From Candidatus Peregrinibacteria bacterium GW2011_GWF2_38_29 (lineage in GTDB: Bacteria; Patescibacteriota; Gracilibacteria; UBA1369; UBA12463), in assembly GCA_000992695.1 (NCBI GenBank), contig LBUS01000010.1, positions 1 through 39,801 on the forward strand: a DNA stretch of 39,801 nucleotides, given 5' to 3'. This document shows positions 14,718 to 21,676 of this stretch, one piece after another; within the stretch, counting starts at the first letter, position 1; each line of letters begins with the position of its first letter. The translations under genes and the position numbers were made by a program. The notes under the pieces are model-generated. The model was given only the letters and a program-made list of their open reading frames with translations. It made no database searches and was not told the DNA's origin.

Positions 14718-15299
14718 ATGCTACCTTTAAACCAAAGCAGAAAGATCGCACTTATAGCCGTAGGGTTATTCGTCGTATCGATCTCAATTTTGTTTACTGT
14801 TACGCAAAAAAGCTCGTTTATGTCCGACGATTTGAAGGCTCAAATTTTCGGAAATACAGTAGCTCACGAACAGTCTCCGGAAAGCTCTTCTGATCCGGTT
14901 GTAGTTATCCAAGCTGACAATAAAGTTGCATATGCAAGCCCAAGCTTTAAAACAGCCCTTGGCTACAGTGATGAAGATTTAAAAGACGCTGATTTTTTCG
15001 GACTCGTTCACTCAGGTGATGCAGGCGAAGTTGCAAAATTTATTACAAAAATCGTACAAGATCATAATGAAATGAAAAATCTTGGCCCATATAGAATTAA
15101 AGGAAGCGACGGTCAATATAAGGTTTATATGGCAAATGCGACCGTAAAAATGAGTGCAGGCAAGGTTACGCAAATCGTTATTACAATGAAAGATATTACA
15201 AAATCCGTCGAACAGATAAACAACGACGAGCAGACCGGCAAACCGATTCGCACGATGAAAAATGATCCGGATAAGAAAGTTATGGCAAGTAAGGTGTAA
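14718..15299 (+). CDS. Membrane-anchored PAS domain protein without output domain
   Basis: The protein of 193 residues begins MLPLNQSRKIALIAVG, with one hydrophobic segment at about 10-28 that anchors it. A PAS domain follows at about 60-165: PVVVIQADNKVAYASPSF, LGYSDEDLKDADFFGLVH, then the PAC-like strand end IVITMKDITKSVEQ. The C-terminus (about 170-193) is charged. No kinase, cyclase or HTH domain follows, so it would sense or bind and pass the signal to a partner, which cannot be identified. The ATG at 14718 is chosen because the consensus promoter lies between it and earlier in-frame starts. Confidence 0.85.
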   Translation: MLPLNQSRKIALIAVGLFVVSISILFTVTQKSSFMSDDLKAQIFGNTVAHEQSPESSSDPVVVIQADNKVAYASPSFKTALGYSDEDLKDADFFGLVHSGDAGEVAKFITKIVQDHNEMKNLGPYRIKGSDGQYKVYMANATVKMSAGKVTQIVITMKDITKSVEQINNDEQTGKPIRTMKNDPDKKVMASKV

Positions 15300-15308
15300 G
15301 AAAAACGC

Positions 15309-15485
15309 TTAAGATTTGCTAAATGGCCATAGTTTACCTAGGCATCTTTTTATCGCCTCCCTTCTTTCCTCTCTTCTAACCCTTTCAAAATGATCTAAAA
15401 GGGCTTCGGCACATGGTCGAAGAAAAGCGCGCATTATTACTTCACCATCTTCGCGAGTCAAACTTCGCGGTTCTTTGTTTCCCAT
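15309..15485 (-). CDS. Small basic helical protein, 58 aa
   Basis: A short frame runs from ATG 15485 to TAA 15309. The product starts MGNKEPRSLTREDGEVIMRA, has an amphipathic helix with LRPCAEALLDHFERVRREER, and ends CLGKLWPFSKS. It is strongly charged, Arg/Glu-rich and has two Cys. It fills the only gap between the PAS gene (stop 15299, convergent) and leuS, and codon choice looks like its neighbours. I do not recognise a family. Its small size leaves some doubt. Confidence 0.55.
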   Translation of the reverse strand: MGNKEPRSLTREDGEVIMRAFLRPCAEALLDHFERVRREERREAIKRCLGKLWPFSKS

Positions 15486-15579
15486 TGTTTAGCTCTTTTA
15501 CGGATTATCAATATAAATAAAAAGGTGTAAAAAATCAAGTTTAATTGCCAAACAATAGCTTTTGACTTAAAATTTGCCC

Positions 15580-18030
15580 ATGGATGAAATTCGCCCAACA
15601 GATATAGATCAAAAATGGCAAAAAAAATGGAGAGAAACGAATCTTCATAATGCTGATTTTTTGGGAACGGATAAGCCGAAGTATTATAATTTGGTGATGT
15701 TTCCTTATCCTTCTGCGGCAAAACTGCATATCGGGCATTGGTATAACTATGGCGGTTCGGATTTGTGGGGACGATATATGCGCATGAAAGGATTTAATGT
15801 TTTTGAACCTATGGGATTTGATTCTTTTGGCTTGCCTGCTGAAAACTATGCGGTTAAAACCGGCGTGCATCCAATGGATTCGACTTATGAAAATATAAAA
15901 ATAATGTGCGAACAATTGAGCGCTGTTGGCACAATGTATGACTGGGATAAAAAAGTTGTGACGAGCGATCCCGAATATTATAAATGGACCCAATGGATAT
16001 TTTTGAAATTTTTTGAAGCTGGCTTGGCAAATCGAAGAATGGCTCCTGTGAACTGGTGCCCAAAGTGCCAAACATGCCTTGCTAATGAGCAAGTTAAAGA
16101 AGGCAAATGCGACAGATGTAGCAGCGAAGTTGTGAAAAAAGACATGGAACAGTGGTTTTTCAATATAAAAAAATATGCGGAAAGATTGCTGAATTTTGAA
16201 GGCTTGGATTGGCCGGAAAAGACGAAGATGATGCAGAAAGATTGGATTGGAAAAAGTGAAGGTGTGAATTTTAAACATAAAATTAAAGATCTTGATATTG
16301 AATTTGAAGTTTTTGATTCGATTCCGCAAACTTTTATGGCGCAAACCTTTGTGATAATCGCGCCGGATCATCCGCTTGTTAAAAGGCTTGTGGAAGGCAC
16401 GGAACATGAAAAACCCGTTATGGATTTTGTGAAAAAAATCGAGAAAAAAAGATTAAATAAAAAATTCGATATTGATGCGGACATGGAAGGTGTTTTTACC
16501 GGAAGATATTCTGAAAATTACATGGGAACGGGAAAGGATTTGCCAATTTGGGTGGCGAGTTTTGCCCTTATGGACTATGGAACTGGAATTGTCGGCTGCT
16601 CCGCGCATGATGAAAGAGATTTTGCTTTTGCAAAAATGTATAACTTGCCTTTGCATCCTGTGCTTTTCCCTGAAGACAAAAGTCATGCTGAAAAAGTGAA
16701 AAATTTGGAAGTTTTTTATCGCGAACCGGATGGAATTTTGCACGAACCAAAAGAATTTGAAGGTATGAAATGGCATGAAGCTCGCAAACCGATTATCGAT
16801 CATATTGAAAAGAAAAAATTTGGAACAAGAACAATAAATTATAAATTGCATGACTGGCTTCTCTCTCGTCAACGTTATTGGGGAGCGCCGATTCCGGTTG
16901 TTTATTGCGAAAAATGTAAGGCGGACGGCTCTGCGCCGGGCGGCATTGTCGCGATTCCGGAAAAAGATTTGCCGGTTTTGCTTCCAAGAAACGTTGATTT
17001 TATTCCACGTGGAAAATCACCATTACATTACTGCGATGAATTCATGAAAACCACTTGTCCAAAATGTGGCGGACCCGCAGAACGTGAAAGCGATACAATG
17101 GATACTTTTGTTGATTCTAGTTGGTACTTTTTGCGCTATCTATCGCCAAAAAATGAGGAAAACGCGTTTGATAAAAAAATAATAAAAAAGTGGATGCCGG
17201 TTGATATGTATATTGGCGGAGCTGAGCACGCGTGCATGCATTTGATATATGCGAGATTTTTCACAATGGTTTTGCACGACCTCGGATATATTGATTTTGA
17301 TGAGCCGTTTAAAAGGCTTGTACATCAAGGGACTATCACAAAAGATTCTGCAAAAATGTCGAAATCAAAAGGAAATGTTGTGAGTCCGGATTCGTTTATT
17401 GAAAAATATGGAAGTGACGTTTTCCGCATGTATTTGATGTTTATTGGACCTTTTGTTGCCGGCGGAGATTGGAGTGATAAAGGAATAACGGGGGTCGCGA
17501 GATTTGAAAGAAAATTTAAGGATATTATTTTTGGGGACGATGAAGTGAAAAATAAAGAAGAAATGTTGCGCGTGATTCATAAAACAATAAAGCGCGTGAC
17601 CGAGAGCATGGAGGCGTTTCAATTTAATACTGCGATTGCCGCAATGATGGAATTTACGAATGAAATCGGTGCATGCGGAATTGATGCGGAAAGCAAAAAA
17701 ACAATGGTTCGCTTGATTGCGCCTTTTGCGCCTCATACTGCGGAAGAACTCTGGGAAAAATTAGATCAGAAATATAGCGTCTTCGATGTGAATGTGAGTG
17801 GCGGCTGGCCGAAATTTGATGAAAAATATTTGGTTACTTCAGTGCTTGAATTGCCAGTGCAAATTAATGGAAAACTTCGCGCAGTGATTACGGTCCCTGT
17901 CGATGATGCTAAAGAAAAAATTCTTGAATGCGCGAAAAATGAGTCAAACGTAAAAAAATACTTTGAAGGCGCACAAATTGTTAAGGAAATTTATGTGCCG
18001 GGAAAATTGGTGGGATTTGTGGTGAAATAA
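15580..18030 (+). CDS. leuS: Leucyl-tRNA synthetase
   Basis: A complete class Ia LeuRS of 816 residues from the ATG at 15580. HIGH is exact at residues 50-53 (KLHIGHWYN) and KMSKS at 592-596 (AKMSKSKGNVV). A Cys zinc knuckle (CPKCQTCLANEQ, CDRC, about 160-185) follows the first half of the fold. The CP1 editing domain is present, with DYGTGIVGCSAHDERDF (about 330-347) holding the conserved Asp. A second zinc module (CEKC..CPKCGG) and the C-terminal anticodon-binding helical domain complete it. No Shine-Dalgarno motif precedes the start. Confidence 0.98.
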   Translation: MDEIRPTDIDQKWQKKWRETNLHNADFLGTDKPKYYNLVMFPYPSAAKLHIGHWYNYGGSDLWGRYMRMKGFNVFEPMGFDSFGLPAENYAVKTGVHPMDSTYENIKIMCEQLSAVGTMYDWDKKVVTSDPEYYKWTQWIFLKFFEAGLANRRMAPVNWCPKCQTCLANEQVKEGKCDRCSSEVVKKDMEQWFFNIKKYAERLLNFEGLDWPEKTKMMQKDWIGKSEGVNFKHKIKDLDIEFEVFDSIPQTFMAQTFVIIAPDHPLVKRLVEGTEHEKPVMDFVKKIEKKRLNKKFDIDADMEGVFTGRYSENYMGTGKDLPIWVASFALMDYGTGIVGCSAHDERDFAFAKMYNLPLHPVLFPEDKSHAEKVKNLEVFYREPDGILHEPKEFEGMKWHEARKPIIDHIEKKKFGTRTINYKLHDWLLSRQRYWGAPIPVVYCEKCKADGSAPGGIVAIPEKDLPVLLPRNVDFIPRGKSPLHYCDEFMKTTCPKCGGPAERESDTMDTFVDSSWYFLRYLSPKNEENAFDKKIIKKWMPVDMYIGGAEHACMHLIYARFFTMVLHDLGYIDFDEPFKRLVHQGTITKDSAKMSKSKGNVVSPDSFIEKYGSDVFRMYLMFIGPFVAGGDWSDKGITGVARFERKFKDIIFGDDEVKNKEEMLRVIHKTIKRVTESMEAFQFNTAIAAMMEFTNEIGACGIDAESKKTMVRLIAPFAPHTAEELWEKLDQKYSVFDVNVSGGWPKFDEKYLVTSVLELPVQINGKLRAVITVPVDDAKEKILECAKNESNVKKYFEGAQIVKEIYVPGKLVGFVVK

Positions 18031-18164
18031 GATTCTTGTGCGATGATTTATCTGAAAGGTTAATGCGTACTTGCCTTGGTTTTTCGCAACAGTTTTTTTC
18101 TTTCTGATCTGGCTTTTTTGGCTTATTTAAGCTAAAATATCAGCAACAACATAATCTAAAAAAT

Positions 18165-19106
18165 ATGACAAATGTAGCGCAAAATCTTCATGAAAAATTC
18201 GTCTTTTATGGCAAAAACGCAAAAGAATGGATGCGAAAATGCGTATTACTTTTGCCGGAAATAAATAGACTGCGGATTTGGGAGAAAAAAGGATTCGGAA
18301 GCATTCACGAATACGCGGCAAAACTTGCAGGAATGAGCAGAAATTCGGTCGATGAGGCGCTTCGAATACTAAGAAAAGTGGAAGACAAGCCGGAATTGAG
18401 ATGGGTTATTGATAAAAAAGGAATAAATGCAATCAAACCAATCGTCACAATTGCAACTCAAGAAACAGCGGATTTTTGGGCAGAAAAAGCCATGGAAATG
18501 AGCAAAAACACATTGGAGGTTTACGTGAAGGAGTTCAAAAAAGCGCATGTGGAAGAGAAAAATAACAAATCGGAATTCCTTCCTAGGAAGGAATTCTATG
18601 CTGTGCCGCAAGTACAAAATATATCAATGGAGCTCGATCCGGAAATCGCAAAACAACTTGAAAAACTCAAAGGCCAAGGAAATTGGAACGAACTAATGCA
18701 AAAACTTTTGGAGGCCTATAAATCACAAAATGAAGCCAAAAAGCCCATTCCTCAAGAAAATGCAAAAAGATATACGTCTGCAAAAATCAAAAAATATGTG
18801 CTTACTAAAACAAACAACACGTGTGCGTTTCCCAACTGTACGAAAAAGTACAAATACCTGCATCACGCTGATAGATTCGCGCTCACACACGAGCATAATC
18901 CGGATACGCTCATTCCTCTTTGCAAAGCGCATGAAAGATTGGCGCATGCAGGCCTGATTGAAAATGAAAACATGGCACCGGAAAACTGGCGAATAAAAAC
19001 AACTGCGGATAAAGCCAGTGAAAAATGGCAAAAAGTAGATAAGTGGGTTGTAAAATATTATTCAGGTAACTTTGTGGGCACGGAAGAAGTCGTAGAAATA
19101 ACATAA
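18165..19106 (+). CDS. HNH endonuclease-domain protein with palindrome-encoded linker
   Basis: The protein has 313 residues. The N-terminal ~125 residues are helical (FGSIHEYAAKLAGMSRNSV looks like a helix-turn-helix). Residues about 137-145 (EFLPRKEF) are encoded by the 24-bp palindrome at 18573-18596. ISMELDPEIAKQLEKLK resembles a ribbon-helix-helix-type segment. The C-terminal HNH nuclease module has CAFPNC (about 220), LHHADRF (about 233), HNPDTLIPLC and KAHERLAHAG, giving the metal-binding and catalytic His/Asn set. HNH proteins of this build occur on mobile elements and as restriction-type nucleases; the target is unknown. Confidence 0.85.
   Translation: MTNVAQNLHEKFVFYGKNAKEWMRKCVLLLPEINRLRIWEKKGFGSIHEYAAKLAGMSRNSVDEALRILRKVEDKPELRWVIDKKGINAIKPIVTIATQETADFWAEKAMEMSKNTLEVYVKEFKKAHVEEKNNKSEFLPRKEFYAVPQVQNISMELDPEIAKQLEKLKGQGNWNELMQKLLEAYKSQNEAKKPIPQENAKRYTSAKIKKYVLTKTNNTCAFPNCTKKYKYLHHADRFALTHEHNPDTLIPLCKAHERLAHAGLIENENMAPENWRIKTTADKASEKWQKVDKWVVKYYSGNFVGTEEVVEIT
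18571..18600. repeat. 30-bp repeat with 24-bp perfect palindrome, copy 2 (inside a gene)
   Basis: Identical in inverted orientation to 12694-12723. The copy keeps the reading frame of the HNH gene and adds a short charged-aromatic linker, with no stop in the frame used. Confidence 0.92.
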
Positions 19107-19121
19107 AGCGCGCACTTTTTA

Positions 19122-19793
19122 CTATACCTTTTGCAGTAACACAACAAACTCCCCTTTTGGATTTTTAGTTTTGAAATGCGCGATAATTTCGCTGAACGAT
19201 CCACGCAAAACTTCTTCATACATTTTTGTAAGTTCGCGGGCGATCACGACCTGCCAATTATCGCCGATTATCCCCTGAATTTGCTCAAGCGTGCGCACAA
19301 TCCTGTGCGGAGATTCATAAAAAATAATTGCGCGCTCTTCCTCCAGCCAAGAATTAAATAAAGTTTGGCGACCTTTTTTTAGCGGCAAAAATCCGTAATA
19401 AACAAAGCTGTGCATGTGAAGTCCAGAAACTGAAAGCGCTGTCAAAAATGCTGATGCGCCCGGAATTGGAACAAGGTTTATTTGACTTGCCAGTGCGGCT
19501 TGAATCAATTTGTATGCAGGATCAGAAATACCGGGAGTGCCGGCGTCAGTTATCAATGCAATCGACCTGCCTTCGTCCAAAAGTTGAATTAATTGTGCAA
19601 GCTTGTGGTCGTCCGAATAAGAATGAAAGCTGATTTGCTGAGTATTTATTTCATATTTATCAAGCAAAATCTTGGAATGACGCGTGTCTTCCGCGGCTAT
19701 GTAATCCACTTCCTTGAGCGTGCGGATGGCGCGAAGCGTGATGTCTTCAAGATTGCCGATTGGCGTTGCGACGATGTATAAAGTGCCTTTCAT
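19122..19793 (-). CDS. rsmI: 16S rRNA (cytidine-1402-2'-O)-methyltransferase
   Basis: The 223-residue protein begins GTLYIVATPIGNLEDITLRA and carries AEDTRHSKILL, the SAM-site loop ALITDAGTPGISDPAY (about residues 80-95) and IPGASAFLTALSVSG. These are the hallmarks of RsmI in the tetrapyrrole-methylase fold. It 2'-O-methylates C1402 in the decoding centre. It is shorter than the E. coli enzyme (about 286), lacking the C-terminal extension, as often seen outside proteobacteria. It overlaps the tsaB-like gene by 4 bp, so the two are translationally linked. Confidence 0.95.
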   Translation of the reverse strand: MKGTLYIVATPIGNLEDITLRAIRTLKEVDYIAAEDTRHSKILLDKYEINTQQISFHSYSDDHKLAQLIQLLDEGRSIALITDAGTPGISDPAYKLIQAALASQINLVPIPGASAFLTALSVSGLHMHSFVYYGFLPLKKGRQTLFNSWLEEERAIIFYESPHRIVRTLEQIQGIIGDNWQVVIARELTKMYEEVLRGSFSEIIAHFKTKNPKGEFVVLLQKV

Positions 19794-20128
19794 ATGCGAA
19801 GTTTTTTAATTTTTGCTTTTGTGATTTTTGGCTTTGTTGCGTAAATGGGTGTGACTATTTTTTTCTCGCCCATCAAAAATCCGATTGTGTTTGCGATCGT
19901 GACTCCTATGCGCGTTCCCGTGAATGAGCCGGGGCCTTTATCAACTTCGATTTTACTTATATTTCCGCGCAAATCCGGATATTTTTTTATTAAACTTTTT
20001 AAAATTTCAAAAGCATGTTTTGCTGTTTTTTCGCTTGCTGTCCACGTTTTTTTAAAAACATTTTTGCCTGATTTTTTCAAAGCAATTTCGCAAACTTCAC
20101 CGCTTGTGTTGATTTTTAGTGTGTACAT
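19790..20128 (-). CDS. tsaB: TsaB-like t6A biosynthesis protein, short form
   Basis: The 112 residues cover only the N-terminal half of TsaB: INTSGEVCEIAL at the start and the signature DKGPGSFTGTRIGVTIANTIGFL (about 67-89). TsaB pairs with TsaD in threonylcarbamoyl-adenosine (t6A) synthesis for ANN-decoding tRNAs. Full-length E. coli TsaB has about 230 residues. The second ASKHA subdomain is missing and the C-terminus is a Lys-rich tail, a reduction I associate with CPR genomes. The stop is clean and overlaps rsmI, so a recent frameshift is unlikely. Confidence 0.85.
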   Translation of the reverse strand: MYTLKINTSGEVCEIALKKSGKNVFKKTWTASEKTAKHAFEILKSLIKKYPDLRGNISKIEVDKGPGSFTGTRIGVTIANTIGFLMGEKKIVTPIYATKPKITKAKIKKLRI

Positions 20129-20164
20129 CGGGATCAGTATATCAAAAATCAGCCTTTTTATTAC

Positions 20165-20193
20165 TTGACTTGCTTTCTTTTACATGTTTTAAT
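20165..20193 (+). promoter_or_regulatory. Probable promoter for the kinase-like gene
   Basis: TTGACT (20165-20170), 17 bp, TTTAAT (20188-20193; an 18-bp spacing gives TTAATA), about 20 bp before the ATG at 20214. The resulting leader is very short, without a Shine-Dalgarno motif. Confidence 0.55.
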
Positions 20194-20213
20194 ATTAACC
20201 TTACCTATATTTA

Positions 20214-21662
20214 ATGGAAAGTGACCAGACACAACCTGCGAGACTAAATAAAAAAGAAAGGCTGCGTGAAGCCGTTCTTGCTTTGCATGGCACGCCTTTT
20301 AGTGACAAGGAACTCGTGGATCGCGACGAAAAGCCTGACTGGAGAATTGCCGTTTCCGAATATTTAGCAAAAATGGAGGAAAATCCCAACATTGACCAAG
20401 TTATTAATGCGCTTATGGCGCTCGATGTTTCCGAATGCCACACCCTTGCCGATTTTGATAAAATATTTGGAGACTTTAGAGGATCTGAATTGAGTAAATT
20501 AAACGCTGATGAGACGCAAATTTTTGCCGTAAAATGCATTATCAAGTCTCTTCAGGTGATGATTGAGGCTCTTTCAAAATTACCTTCTTTTTCTGATTTA
20601 GAAAAAGCTAATTTTGATTTAAATTTATTAAGTGAAGCCAAGAAAATTATTGCGCTTTGTGATGAAGTTTGCACAAAATTAAATGGCGTTTCAGGATTTA
20701 TTGATAGCGAACTATTTAAAATGGCCTCCACTTTTATCGGACATGACGCTGGAACTATTATTTATCTTACAAGAAGTTACCTTGGGTCTTTAATCTCTAG
20801 TTTAAAAAAATTGGCGGAAATAGATAAGCCGGAATTAAACCAAAATAATGTTGACTGGATTGCAAAAATAAAACTTTATTTATCTCAAACATACGATCAT
20901 TACACCCACTTGATGGCTCAAGTTTATAAAGCTAATCTTTCCATTATCACGGGGCAACCCACCATGGAAAAATTTGATATAAAAGAAGCTCTTGTGCCTG
21001 CGATGCAACAAAACGCCAATAGATTTGATTACGAGATTAGAGAATCTGATGGTCTGTCGGCTGCCGACCCTATTAATGGAACTATTCTATGCGATATAGA
21101 GCCCGGCTTGAAGTTAAATGCCGATCCAAATGCTCTTGCATTAATAGCGCACAATACAATAAAAAATCCTCTTAAGATTTGTGGACGAGCAGGAGAAGGT
21201 CACGAAGGAATATGTGTTATCGTCAGTGCGAGGAGACTCCCCAATGGCTCTATCTCAATATTTATTAAAGATACTGGAGTTGGAATTTCCGATGACGCGA
21301 TGAGAAAGCATTATAAAGACAAAGCACTCGTAAAACTTGAGCACGGAGAAAAACTTAGCCTATTTGAGGAATTGTTGATCGATGAGCAATGGAGTGAACA
21401 CCTTCCACCTGCTGCGATAAGCAGAAGACTATTTGATCGAGGTGAAAGCTTTTCCGGTGGCACGGGCGTTGGACTCCATCTTGTTAAAAATATTATAGAT
21501 GCACATCAAGGACATGTTCGAATTTTTAAACATCCAAAATATGGCGCCGGAGTCCAAATGATTTTTCCAAACATTGCAAATAAGGATGAAGCTGAAAGAC
21601 AACGCTTAACAACCGAAGCGCGCACAGATTTATTATTTGAACATTTGCCGGAACAATTTTAA
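20214..21662 (+). CDS. Histidine-kinase-like ATPase without recognisable sensor domain
   Basis: The 482-residue cytoplasmic protein has a C-terminal HATPase_c domain (about residues 295-465). It shows an N-box-like LALIAHNTIKNPLKI, G1 DTGVGIS, and G2 GGTGVGLHLVKNIIDAHQG, then GAGVQMIFP. A helical segment around FIGHDAGTIIYL (about 177-188) has a His in the spot expected for a dimerisation/phosphoacceptor helix, though the H-box is not canonical. The N-terminal ~150 residues are unrecognised, with no membrane segment. An unusual ~50-residue insertion lies between G1 and G2. No response regulator is adjacent, so it is either an orphan kinase or an anti-sigma-type ATPase. Confidence 0.8.
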   Translation: MESDQTQPARLNKKERLREAVLALHGTPFSDKELVDRDEKPDWRIAVSEYLAKMEENPNIDQVINALMALDVSECHTLADFDKIFGDFRGSELSKLNADETQIFAVKCIIKSLQVMIEALSKLPSFSDLEKANFDLNLLSEAKKIIALCDEVCTKLNGVSGFIDSELFKMASTFIGHDAGTIIYLTRSYLGSLISSLKKLAEIDKPELNQNNVDWIAKIKLYLSQTYDHYTHLMAQVYKANLSIITGQPTMEKFDIKEALVPAMQQNANRFDYEIRESDGLSAADPINGTILCDIEPGLKLNADPNALALIAHNTIKNPLKICGRAGEGHEGICVIVSARRLPNGSISIFIKDTGVGISDDAMRKHYKDKALVKLEHGEKLSLFEELLIDEQWSEHLPPAAISRRLFDRGESFSGGTGVGLHLVKNIIDAHQGHVRIFKHPKYGAGVQMIFPNIANKDEAERQRLTTEARTDLLFEHLPEQF

Positions 21663-21676
21663 GAACGGGTCGCCGC

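Noticed and set aside
15541-16407. 288-codon minus-strand frame over leuS
   Set aside because: Its composition (Phe, Ile, His-rich) is typical of antisense translation of an AT-rich gene, and it is fully covered by leuS.
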